A stretch of 13,455 bases of DNA. It comes from DATLAN01 sp035527455. GTDB taxonomy: Bacteria; Planctomycetota; Planctomycetia; Pirellulales; Thermoguttaceae. The DNA lies in assembly GCA_035527455.1 (NCBI GenBank), contig DATLAN010000330.1:1-13455 (forward strand), written 5' to 3'. Below, piece by piece: positions 7,001 to 13,455 of this stretch. Made by a program: the position numbers and the translations under genes. Within the stretch, counting starts at the first letter, position 1. Every line of letters begins with the position of its first letter. Below the pieces are notes generated by a model that did no database searches, was not told the DNA's origin, and worked only from the letters and a program-made list of their open reading frames with translations.

Positions 7001-9229
7001 CTGCCCGGCGTCGAACGCCTTGACGTCGCGGGTACACAGGTGCATCAGGCGACCCCACTCCCAGTTGCAGAGTTCCGCAGGGCACTCGTTCAGCAGCGCG
7101 ACGGCCCGGTCGAAGGAATTCTCGTCGATCTTGGCGGCCGCCAGTCCGATCTTGGCGATGTAGGCCTCGTACTTTTGCAGCCTTTCGGCTTCCTCGGCGG
7201 CCAGTTGCGAGACCCTTGCCTCCTCGGTTTTCTGATTGGCGATTTCCGTTTGCTTCTCTGCTTCGATGCGTCTGTCTTCAGCGATTACTTCGGCCGCTCG
7301 AGCCGTCTCGGCTTCCTCTGCCGCGAGTGCCTCGGCCGCTCTGGCCGCCTTGGCTTCCTTATCAGCGAGTGCCTCGGCCGCTCGGGCCGCCTCGGCTTCT
7401 TCGGCCGCGGTTGCTTCCGCCGCTCTGGCGGCCTTGGCTTCGCCTTCCGCGCGGGTTTCCGCCTCCCGGGCGAGCGTCGCCTCGTGCTGAATCCAGAAGA
7501 ATGCCCCCGTCACGATGGCGAAGATGGTCAACACCAGGCCCACGCCGACGCGTTTGGCCGTTTTCAGGCGGTGCTGCCGGGCAAGGCGCTCGCGTTGTGC
7601 CGCGCGGATGTCTTGGAGGACTTGGGCGTGCTGTGGATTGTCGGCGTTCAGGAGCGACGCCCCCAGGTCGTAATCGCCTTTTCCCAAGGCACGCGTGGCA
7701 TAGGCCAGGCTTGCCTGCGAAACGCCGCTGCTGGCACGCGTGTTGCCTTGCCAGAGTTCCAGGGCTTCCTGGAATCCGAAGCGCGCCCGTGCGTACAACT
7801 CGTAATCGTCGCTCTCGGCGGCTGCTCGCAGGTCTTCTTCGGCGCGGATCGCCAGGGAAATGCTTTCCGAGTGGGACCGATACTCGCGGATGGCGTCCTG
7901 GAACTCGGCGACGCTGGCATAGCGGTCTTCCGGCTTCGTGGCCATCGCCCTCAGCGCAATATCGAGCAGTTCGCCGGACTTCTCGGTCGGCCGGATTTCG
8001 TTCTTGGCGGCCGCCAGCAGGCACTGGACGACGTTCTTTCCCAGGTGCGGCGGCTGGTCGGCGATGATTTCATAGAGGATCGCGCCGAGCAGGTAGATGT
8101 CGCTGGGGAACCCGATCCGCTCGATGGGGCCGGCGGCCATTTCCGGGGCCATGTAGGCGGGTGTTCCACCCATGCCGATTCCTCGAGAAGCAACTCCCAT
8201 CGAAACGGCCAGCCCCCAGTCCATCAGCAGCACTTCGCCGTAGTCTCCCAACATCACGTTTTCCGGCTTCAGATCGCGATGGATCACGCCTCGCGAGTGG
8301 GCCAGGGCCACGGCGTCGGCGACCTTCATCAGGATTTCGAGGTTCTCGGCGAAGGATTTCTCGGAAATGACCGTGTCCCAAGGCGTGCCCTGGACGCGCT
8401 TCATCGAGTAGAAGAGGTGGCCGGATTCAGTCTTGCCGAGGTTGTAGATCGGCACGATGTTCGGATGTTCCAGCTCGCCGGTGACGACGGCTTCGGAGAG
8501 GAACTTCTCGCGTTCGATCTCGTCGCCGGCCGCTCGCGGCTTGAGCATTTTGACGGCGACGGTCCGGTCGATGGCGGCCTGCCGCGCGGCGTAGACGATT
8601 CCCATGCCCCCTTCGCCCAGTCGGCTGATCAACTCGTAGTCGGCTTTCTCCGCGTCCTTCTGTTTCCCTTCGCGAAGGATTTGAGATTGGATCACCAAAT
8701 CGGCCTCGCGCGCGATCGATTGAACATCCGATTTGATCGAAGTCCTCGGGGCCGTGTCGGGGTCCAACGTTCCCGACCACAGTTGGGTGATTCGCTGGAC
8801 GACTTCCGGTTCCAGACCGCCCGCCTCGAGCGTTTGCATGATCCGGCGGTCGTCGGCCGTTCCCCTGTCGTCCTGCGTCGAGAGAGCTGCTCCCGAAGGG
8901 GTTCCCTGGAGCGTTTCGACGAAGCGGCGGTCGTCGGCCGTCTTCCTGCCCTGTTTCTTCGGCGGAACTTCCGACGCGGCGCCGGGCTGAATCGTCTCGG
9001 CGAACCGCCGGTCGTCGGCCGTTTTCCTGCCCACCTTCTCCGGCGGGAGTTCGGACGGGTCTTCCGGCGGCGGACCGGCCGACGACGAGTCGTCGCTGTC
9101 CGGCCCGGTCGGAAAATCGCGGCGGTCTTGTGCGTCGTCCGGCGACAACGTCTGCCGGCATTTCGGGCATCGTCCCGAATGGAACGCAGCACGGCTGAGA
9201 TGGGCTTTACAGAACGGACAAATCGGCAT
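4031..9229 (-). CDS. Membrane-anchored Hanks-type Ser/Thr protein kinase with N-terminal zinc ribbon and 21 C-terminal WD repeats
   Basis: The protein has 1732 residues. Zinc ribbon: C4-x2-C7 and C21-x2-C24. Three 27-residue TADDRR repeats follow (about 62-142). The kinase domain (about 198-452) has the G-loop LGEGGMG (204-210), VAVK (K227), E246, HRDLKPEN (317-324), DWG (337-339, in place of DFG) and APE (361-363), so it should be catalytically active. A helical region (453-550) leads to one transmembrane helix (about 561-580) with basic residues before it and acidic ones after. The kinase is therefore predicted cytoplasmic and the rest outside. Then come an Ala/Glu-rich coiled coil (597-690), a NWEWGRLMHLC linker (722-732) and 21 WD repeats (about 739-1695). 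I chose ATG 9229 because the zinc ribbon begins there, GGGGGA lies 8 nt upstream, and the upstream gene stops 2 nt before. The frame is open to 9391, but that part overlaps the upstream gene. The role is likely signal sensing at the envelope; substrates are unknown. Confidence 0.95.
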   Translation of the reverse strand: MPICPFCKAHLSRAAFHSGRCPKCRQTLSPDDAQDRRDFPTGPDSDDSSSAGPPPEDPSELPPEKVGRKTADDRRFAETIQPGAASEVPPKKQGRKTADDRRFVETLQGTPSGAALSTQDDRGTADDRRIMQTLEAGGLEPEVVQRITQLWSGTLDPDTAPRTSIKSDVQSIAREADLVIQSQILREGKQKDAEKADYELISRLGEGGMGIVYAARQAAIDRTVAVKMLKPRAAGDEIEREKFLSEAVVTGELEHPNIVPIYNLGKTESGHLFYSMKRVQGTPWDTVISEKSFAENLEILMKVADAVALAHSRGVIHRDLKPENVMLGDYGEVLLMDWGLAVSMGVASRGIGMGGTPAYMAPEMAAGPIERIGFPSDIYLLGAILYEIIADQPPHLGKNVVQCLLAAAKNEIRPTEKSGELLDIALRAMATKPEDRYASVAEFQDAIREYRSHSESISLAIRAEEDLRAAAESDDYELYARARFGFQEALELWQGNTRASSGVSQASLAYATRALGKGDYDLGASLLNADNPQHAQVLQDIRAAQRERLARQHRLKTAKRVGVGLVLTIFAIVTGAFFWIQHEATLAREAETRAEGEAKAARAAEATAAEEAEAARAAEALADKEAKAARAAEALAAEEAETARAAEVIAEDRRIEAEKQTEIANQKTEEARVSQLAAEEAERLQKYEAYIAKIGLAAAKIDENSFDRAVALLNECPAELCNWEWGRLMHLCTRDVKAFDAGQPVDAVAYSPDGSRFATAGWGGVVRIWDAASGEQSAAISTGGEFVFAVAFSPDGQYLATGDNDRPNYVKIYDTQTGERVQALTGHKDAVLCVTYSRDGKRLLTTSYDNTARLWDLETGQSKEFAGHDWWVWSAAFSPDEKQIVTASQDGSAIVWSVETGEPGPRFLGHAGPVFSAAFSPNAQDGYVATAGYDKRVLLWKPEDVKPFDFSSLLSEDPPERTPCIVLEGHAAAVCSVRFSSDGKFLISGGNDNTVRLWDVETGKLLKTVRGHAGWVRSCVFSSDSQQVLSGSHDHQAKLWNIGGYQEIRILGGRVLEGHRDAILGASFSPDGQRIVTAGRDRLAKTWSTVTGRQLQEFREGHDFLATNAIFFPDGKKVVTAAADSTTIIWNVATGTQLETLEGTGLSAAVALSSDAQWILTGSNVVQREKTDGSGNAEKLCTPKIWDAKSGDLLRTLAAHHAEVTAVAISPDDTLMLTGDMGGQCRLWDAQTGEEKWRSEGHSRAITAACFLPDGKHVLTASVDNTVARWDVETGQELSSSILKHSDAVTSMALSPDGRYVLTACADRRVDLSDSDVEGGEPVERRVPVSTVRLWELANAEEIGKLAVEDEVVSSVAFSPDGRHAVTAGSVIAVSGPDGRRDVTADSEHVVRLWDLQTFEEVGDDGPGPFTRPKVGGSQVRSAIFSPNGAHVLTVGGTDVCLWDVKTGHEAMRARRQGSVASAHFSPDGGRIVTGSWDNTARIWNAETGVAELKLESGHTQFVNTAVFSPDGSMVLTAGDDQAVLWDAKTGEVHKTFRGHADRVRSAVFSSDQQRILTTSDDKAAWIWDVKSGQVLHKLAGHEQAVLWAAFSRDDSRVITAGEDTSAIIWDVTAEAKVLFRLEGHTAGVTSVAFSPDATRVITGSRDNTAKIWDAETGKEILTLKGHSEEITCVAFSPDGRTVLTASRDGTAVLWPTVDWRREAPPADPGQTALRISHAAPGGDARGVMPEG
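4145..7015 (-). repeat. 21 WD40 repeats, consistent with three seven-bladed propellers
   Basis: I counted 21 units of the form GH-x-(V)-(A)FSPDG-x-(V)LTA-x-D-(N)TA-(R)IWD-x-TG, beginning near residue 739 and ending near 1695. Units 5, 10, 13 and 14 contain longer loops; the unit 10 loop is about 20 residues between LTGSN and KIWD, and units 13 and 14 have charged loops before VRLW. Several units lack GH or use YD, LS or LW instead of WD. Propellers usually have seven blades, and 21 fits three of them. WD propellers are protein-binding scaffolds. Here they are predicted extracytoplasmic. Confidence 0.85.
7274..7441 (-). repeat. Four 14-residue coiled-coil repeats of the kinase stalk
   Basis: Residues 597-652 consist of four consecutive units of the pattern EAxxARAAExxAxx (EAKAARAAEATAAE, EAEAARAAEALADK, EAKAARAAEALAAE, EAETARAAEVIAED). 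Fourteen residues equal two heptads, as expected for a long regular helix. It follows the transmembrane helix and could act as a rigid stalk holding the WD propellers away from the membrane or as a dimerisation helix. The 42-nt DNA units are similar enough to suggest recent tandem duplication. Confidence 0.85.
8822..9034 (-). repeat. Three 27-residue tandem repeats with TADDRR core in the kinase N-terminus
   Basis: Cores KTADDRRFAETIQ, KTADDRRFVETLQ and GTADDRRIMQTLE have their first Thr at residues 70, 97 and 124, exactly 27 residues (81 nt) apart. A nearly identical 17-bp DNA core lies at 8844-8860, 8925-8941 and 9006-9022. The repeats sit in a disordered-looking, proline- and acid-rich segment between the zinc ribbon and the kinase domain. 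T-A-D-D matches the T-x-x-D pattern of FHA-bound phosphothreonine, and the next gene encodes an FHA domain. Use as phosphorylated docking sites is inferred. Confidence 0.85.
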
Positions 9230-9243
9230 GATCACTTTCCCCC
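9229..9243 (-). promoter_or_regulatory. Translational coupling junction: giant-protein stop, Shine-Dalgarno and kinase start
   Basis: On the minus strand GGGGGA (9243-9238) is followed by the stop TGA (9234-9232), two bases, and ATG (9229-9227). The kinase's ribosome-binding site is inside the last codons of the upstream gene. Ribosomes ending the first gene would be positioned to start the second, which implies co-transcription and linked expression. Confidence 0.75.
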
Positions 9244-12200
9244 ACTTCGGAAACGCCTGCGCAATCGTGATACTTTTGTAAAGGAGTTGTCGCGGGAATC
9301 TTCCATCGCCCGGTCGATGCGGTTGGCCCAGCGGACTCGCTTCACGCGGGCGGCCAGGACGGTGCCGGCCGGCAAGGCGGCGCCGAGCCACAGACGCCTC
9401 AACAGGTCGGGCGACTCGAACACGTCCGCAGAGTATTCATCAACGGTCGAGTTCTCGTCGACGCGTGAATCCTCATCACCGTCCGCCGAAACCGCAGGCG
9501 TGTCTGCCGGCTGCCGCCAGGCCGTCGCCTCGGCCGTGGAGTTTTGCTCCCGTCGGAGTCGGGCGCCTTCTTCGGAGACCGGCTTGGAACCCCGCCCCGG
9601 CTCGCGAACCGGTTCGCCGAACGTATCGCCCGACTTGTAGAATTCCATCAGCTTTCGTGCGGGAAAGCCGACTTCCTTCAGATAAATGCGGTAATGCCCG
9701 TCCGGCAAGCCCTTCTTCCTGAACTTCTCGAACAGCGCCTCGGTGTCGGCCAGCGCGTCCTCGGAGAGGATCTGTTTATCCACTTCCGTGCCGTCGGGAA
9801 GGACCTTGACGATGTACAATTCCCGGCCTTCCTCGACCACCGTTTCCCGCGGCGGCCGGATCTCCTCGATCCGGTTGGTCTGTTGCGACGGAATGCGGAT
9901 CTCGGGCGGCGCCACGATCGGTTCCGGCGGGGCGACCACAACCGCACCGTCGCGTTCCACGGCCAGAGCCACCCTGCCGAATTCGTTGCCGGTTACCCGC
10001 GTCGACACGGAAGAGTCTACCCGATTCAGGTCGATCTGGCGGCTGTCGTTCAATCGGATGTTCGGGTCGTTGGCGGCCTCGACCTGTGCCGTGACGTTCA
10101 AGTTGACGGTGCTCAGGTGGGTATTGGGATACTCGCGGGTGAGCAGGAGATGGGCCGGTCCGGTACCGATTCCCGCGTCGACCCGGCTGGCAACGGCCGA
10201 ACCGTTCTCGGCAACGTGCATTTCCCAACTTTCCCCGGCATGGATCCCGGTGAACACGCTGGTGACGCCGTCGTCCCAAACCACCGTGACCGTGAAGTTC
10301 GCTCCCTGCTCCAGATGGTCGCCTTCCGATTCGATTCCGCCGACGGTTCCCTTCAGTTCCTGGACTCGATCGCTGGGCGTGAGGGCCTTATTCGGGTCTG
10401 CTTCGCCGATCCTCAGCAAGGGCGGCGCGTTGGTCACCTTGCCGATCGTGCCGCCTGCCGTGCTTTCGAGCACGGCGCCGTTTTCGATGTGGATCATGCC
10501 GCCGGCCGTGACGTCGATCGTGCCCCCGACGACCTCGGACGTGCCCGGCGGCAGCGAGTCGTTGACAAACAGGTCGCCTGCGGCGTTGAGCGCAAGTGCC
10601 CCTTCTGCCCTGACCAGGCCGCTGTCGATGACGATGTTGTCCGCCGACGTGATCGCAAGCATACCCCCGGCATGGGCGCCCGTCAGCAGCGTGGCGGAAT
10701 CCTCGAAGACCATGACGTCGCCGCCGACCAGTTGGAGGCTGCCGAAGTCGACCGTGTCGGAATTTCCGTGATCGCCGAGCGTGATCGCCAAAGCCGCGTT
10801 GAAGGCGGCCTCATCGGTCACCGCAATCGTTGCCGAAAAGGTGTTGGCAATCGCTCCGTGGGTTGACGTCGCCGTCAGCGTCCGGCCCTGCAATCCGGCC
10901 AACGTCACGTCGCCGGCTGCCGTCAGATGGATCGTGCCGCTTCCTGCGTCGATCCCCGATCCGTCGGACATCGTCAGGGCACCACCGCCGATGCCGGCCG
11001 TTCCATCCGCGTCGGCCGCAACGAGCACCGCACCGCCCGCGGAGGCAACACGGCCGCCCGGACCGAACGTCACGTCCTGGCCGGCCAGCAGATGGACCGC
11101 TCCACCGCCGGAAACGACTTCTGCGTTGACAACGACGTTTCGGCCGGCGGTGAATTGCACGTCACCCGGGCTGATGCCGTTGGGCTCGGTCGTTACGTCG
11201 GCCGTGACGATGATATCCCGCAGGGCACCGACGATGTAGTTGCCGTGGATGTGCTGGTCCCCGGCGATAATCGTGTCCAAAGCGCCGCCCGCCAGAGTGA
11301 CGTCGCTGCGGCCCAGCGCGACCTCGCCCTGCAATTCCACGCCGCTGAGGAAGAAGTTTCCTCCCAAGCCACTCTCACTACTGATCAGCGCTCCGCGCTC
11401 CACCAGCAGGCTGCCGCTGGATCTCAGAGTGATACGGCCGCCCTCCACCGAGCCGACCGCACCACCGGGCCCGCGGCCGCTGAACACACGAGCCACCGCT
11501 TGCGGTCCGACGGTTCCCCCAACCGTCAGCGAACCGGAGAGGACCTCGAGGTCGATCCGACCACCCGCCGTCGAAACGGAATTCACGCCGCCCACCGCGT
11601 CAAGCCGCAGGTCGCCCGTATTCTTCAGCATCACGTGGTCGGCGTCGCTGCTGCCGGCCTCGATCGCCAGCGTGCCGACCTGGGTTTCCAGGGGATTGTG
11701 AGCGGGATTGGCGGGATCCACCGGTGCGGCGTCGAAGAAGCCGATGCTTCCGGCCGCTTTCAACAGCAGACTGCCCGCTGTGACGTCGTGCGTGCCCACA
11801 TGGTTATCCACGATGTTCCCGATCGTCGAATCCAGCCTGATCGCGCCGCCGACGCTGGTGATCGCCTCTCCGATCGTCAGGTCCCCGTCGGCCGAAACGT
11901 CGATCGGTGCTCCCGTTGCGCTGATGCCTACCAAGGCCAGAGGGCTGCCGGCAATCTCACCGATGACCAGATCGCCCGTGTTATGCACGAACACGCCGCC
12001 GCTGCCGCCGGTCGCCTCCAAACGGCCGACGCTCGTTTCCAACCGGCCGCCGTCGGTCAGCCCGATCCCGCCGGCCGCGGACATGACCAGCTCGGCGGCC
12101 GAGACGTTGTTCTCCTCCACCGGGCCGGCAGCGTCGTTGCCGTCGATGATCTGCCCGGCCGAGATCAGCGTCACGCATCCGCCGCCGGCCGTCATCAGAG

Positions 12201-13455
12201 CGTTCACCCGGATGTCGCCGCCGGCGGTGGTCCGCAACTGAATCCCCTCGGCCGTATCCGTGTCGATCGCGTGCAGGATGGTCAGTCCCCCGGCAACCTC
12301 GACGACGAACCGGTCGGCCGACCAGGCGCCGGCCGTTTGCAGGGTGTTGCCCGCTCCCACGACGTTCAGTCGCGCTTCGCCGGAATCTGCCCTGAGAATC
12401 GCCGCTAGGGAAACGTCGTTTTCAAGGTCCAGCCCCGCGGCGCCGCCGGCCGTAGCCACCAACGAGGCGACGCTCGTCTCCAGAGGACCGTTTGCTCCGC
12501 GGCCGATCGAACCATTCACCGCGGTCAACGTCGCCCTGCCGGCTCGAGCCTCGATGTCGCTCAGCCCCAGGGAATCGCCGCCGTCGGTAATGTCTCCGTT
12601 GGCACTGACCACCGACACGGCGTCATCCGTATTGTTCGTCGTCAGCAGCCGCCCGATCCGGATTTCCCCGTCGGCCCAAAGCGAGATCGGCCCGCTGCCG
12701 GCGTCGATTTCCAGCACGGTCACCGCGTTGCTCTCCGATATCCTGACGCCTCCGCTCCCCGCGTCGTGGATGTCCAACGAAGCCACGTCCGTCTCGATCG
12801 CCCCCGACGAGCCCACCCCCGCCACCGTATGGATCACGACCGAACCATTGGGCACGACGATGTCCGTTGCAGCGTCCCCGCCGTCCACCACGCCGCCCGA
12901 CGTGCTGGTGATCGTCAACGCCGTCTGGCTGGCGCTGTTCGTCCGCACGCTCCCTAACGTGATATTGCCGCCCGCCTCCACTGCGATAATCCCGTTGCCG
13001 GCGTCGATGAGCGCCCCGTCGGCCATTTCAATAGATCCGCTCGATAGAACGTCGATCTTTCCACCGTCGGTCACAATCCGTCGATCGACCCTCAGGTCGC
13101 CGGAGTTGACGGTGATCTGGATGGGCTGGGCCGCCGGGACGGCGATGCCGTCGATCGACAGGCCGTCGGCGCCGGTGACCGTGGCAATGGATAGTTGCCC
13201 GTGGACGCCGCCGGCCGTCTGCTGCAAGAAGATCCCGCCGGGCGCGTTGGGGTCGGAGAGTTCCGCGGCCACCGCGGCGACGTCGGTCTTGAGCGCGGCC
13301 GACGCCGTGCCGATCGACCCGCCGGCCGAAAGGGCCAACGAGCCCGAGCCGGCCTGCGTCGAGCGGAGGATCCCCTCGGGCGCGTCGGTGGTGATCGAGC
13401 CGGGTGCCAAGAGCGCGATCCGCCCGCTGCCGGTGCCGACCTCAGCCGCTAAGCC
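9232..13455 (-). CDS. Giant beta-strand-repeat surface protein (filamentous-haemagglutinin-like), C-terminal part; N-terminus outside the window
   Basis: The frame is open without a stop to the window edge, so only the last 1407 residues are seen. A TTG at 13410 is not a plausible start, because repeat sequence continues upstream of it (GLAAEVGTGSGRIAL). Most of the protein is Gly/Ala/Asp/Val/Ile/Thr-rich beta-helix-like text with motifs such as GDLxIG, GGxIxLxSxxG and AGSIG, as in haemagglutinin-type adhesins and autotransporter passengers. A region encoded at about 10050-10360 (VVWDDG, later REYPNTHLSTVNLNV) resembles a degenerate PKD/Ig-like domain. A proline-rich linker follows, then a compact domain at about 9618-9831 (ELYIVKVLPDGTEV...LPDGHYRIYL), a charged spacer, one hydrophobic stretch (LWLGAALPAGTVLAARV, about 9345-9393) and a basic tail. 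It is probably exported and envelope-bound. The signal peptide would lie off the window. It is coupled to the kinase gene. Confidence 0.88.
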   Translation of the reverse strand, partial: GLAAEVGTGSGRIALLAPGSITTDAPEGILRSTQAGSGSLALSAGGSIGTASAALKTDVAAVAAELSDPNAPGGIFLQQTAGGVHGQLSIATVTGADGLSIDGIAVPAAQPIQITVNSGDLRVDRRIVTDGGKIDVLSSGSIEMADGALIDAGNGIIAVEAGGNITLGSVRTNSASQTALTITSTSGGVVDGGDAATDIVVPNGSVVIHTVAGVGSSGAIETDVASLDIHDAGSGGVRISESNAVTVLEIDAGSGPISLWADGEIRIGRLLTTNNTDDAVSVVSANGDITDGGDSLGLSDIEARAGRATLTAVNGSIGRGANGPLETSVASLVATAGGAAGLDLENDVSLAAILRADSGEARLNVVGAGNTLQTAGAWSADRFVVEVAGGLTILHAIDTDTAEGIQLRTTAGGDIRVNALMTAGGGCVTLISAGQIIDGNDAAGPVEENNVSAAELVMSAAGGIGLTDGGRLETSVGRLEATGGSGGVFVHNTGDLVIGEIAGSPLALVGISATGAPIDVSADGDLTIGEAITSVGGAIRLDSTIGNIVDNHVGTHDVTAGSLLLKAAGSIGFFDAAPVDPANPAHNPLETQVGTLAIEAGSSDADHVMLKNTGDLRLDAVGGVNSVSTAGGRIDLEVLSGSLTVGGTVGPQAVARVFSGRGPGGAVGSVEGGRITLRSSGSLLVERGALISSESGLGGNFFLSGVELQGEVALGRSDVTLAGGALDTIIAGDQHIHGNYIVGALRDIIVTADVTTEPNGISPGDVQFTAGRNVVVNAEVVSGGGAVHLLAGQDVTFGPGGRVASAGGAVLVAADADGTAGIGGGALTMSDGSGIDAGSGTIHLTAAGDVTLAGLQGRTLTATSTHGAIANTFSATIAVTDEAAFNAALAITLGDHGNSDTVDFGSLQLVGGDVMVFEDSATLLTGAHAGGMLAITSADNIVIDSGLVRAEGALALNAAGDLFVNDSLPPGTSEVVGGTIDVTAGGMIHIENGAVLESTAGGTIGKVTNAPPLLRIGEADPNKALTPSDRVQELKGTVGGIESEGDHLEQGANFTVTVVWDDGVTSVFTGIHAGESWEMHVAENGSAVASRVDAGIGTGPAHLLLTREYPNTHLSTVNLNVTAQVEAANDPNIRLNDSRQIDLNRVDSSVSTRVTGNEFGRVALAVERDGAVVVAPPEPIVAPPEIRIPSQQTNRIEEIRPPRETVVEEGRELYIVKVLPDGTEVDKQILSEDALADTEALFEKFRKKGLPDGHYRIYLKEVGFPARKLMEFYKSGDTFGEPVREPGRGSKPVSEEGARLRREQNSTAEATAWRQPADTPAVSADGDEDSRVDENSTVDEYSADVFESPDLLRRLWLGAALPAGTVLAARVKRVRWANRIDRAMEDSRDNSFTKVSRLRRRFRSGGK
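11380..13320 (-). repeat. Five imperfect 106-166-residue super-repeats in the giant protein
   Basis: A phrase of the form SIG...xLETxVxxLxxxAGxxGVxΦxNxGDLxΦ recurs five times: ALKTDVAAV (near 13290), AIETDVASL (near 12790), PLETSVASL (near 12475), RLETSVGRL (near 12035) and PLETQVGTL (near 11683). Between them lie GxIxLxxxxGDITxG and IxDGxD segments. Spacing varies between about 317 and 498 nt, so units have diverged in length. This suggests growth by duplication of a beta-helix block. Confidence 0.7.

Noticed and set aside
9230..9391. Extension of the kinase reading frame up to an upstream start at 9391
   Set aside because: It would overlap 160 nt of the repeat protein gene, adds only Arg/Pro-rich text, and ignores the well-placed Shine-Dalgarno and the zinc ribbon that starts at ATG 9229.
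4076..9640. 1854-codon open frame on the + strand
   Set aside because: It runs antisense to the kinase, whose minus-strand frame has clear zinc-ribbon, kinase and WD motifs. The + frame has no recognisable domain, and its openness follows from strong GC bias at third codon positions and WD repeat structure.
10927..12408. 493-codon + strand frame rich in His, Arg and Gln
   Set aside because: It is a mirror of the repeat protein; its composition is that expected from reversing Gly/Ala/Asp/Val codons.

Overview
The window is a high-GC bacterial chromosome segment that most resembles a planctomycete (Pirellulales-like). I infer this from the gene types: a membrane-anchored Hanks-type kinase with a DWG motif and C-terminal WD repeats, an FHA-GAF-PPM phosphatase, a giant beta-strand-repeat surface protein, a fused ABC-2 permease whose halves each begin with an NPV...E motif, and a RAYT/REP mobile unit. 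No marker gene fixes the taxon.

Layout. At the left edge (1-261, + strand) lies the C-terminal end of a REP-associated tyrosine transposase (RAYT). It is followed by two 20-bp direct repeats and a pair of inverted REP-type palindromes with GTAG heads (334-429). Everything else reads leftward on the minus strand. In order of transcription: the C-terminal 1407 residues of a giant repeat protein (13455-9232, open at the window edge); a 1732-residue zinc-ribbon/kinase/transmembrane/coiled-coil/WD-repeat protein (9229-4031), starting 2 nt after the giant protein's stop; an FHA-GAF-PPM phosphatase (3860-2184) with its own good sigma70-like promoter; and a 12-TM ABC-2 permease (2095-476). The intergenic gaps (88-214 nt) hold short tandem repeats, the promoter and the REP pair. 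No gap exceeds 300 nt.

How it may work together (inference). The giant protein and the kinase look translationally coupled. The predicted topology puts the kinase domain in the cytoplasm and 21 WD repeats (three times seven blades) outside the membrane, where they could sense or bind envelope proteins such as the upstream repeat protein. The kinase N-terminus carries three exact-period 27-residue repeats, each with a T-A-D-D-R-R core. T-x-x-D is the classical phosphothreonine motif read by FHA domains, and the next gene encodes an FHA domain fused to a PPM phosphatase. The window can therefore be read as a surface protein / receptor kinase / FHA-docked phosphatase module. The permease may be an effector or only a neighbour. 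Its ATPase partner is not in the window.

Very long open frames on the opposite strand (up to 1854 codons) are GC-codon-bias shadows and are not annotated.
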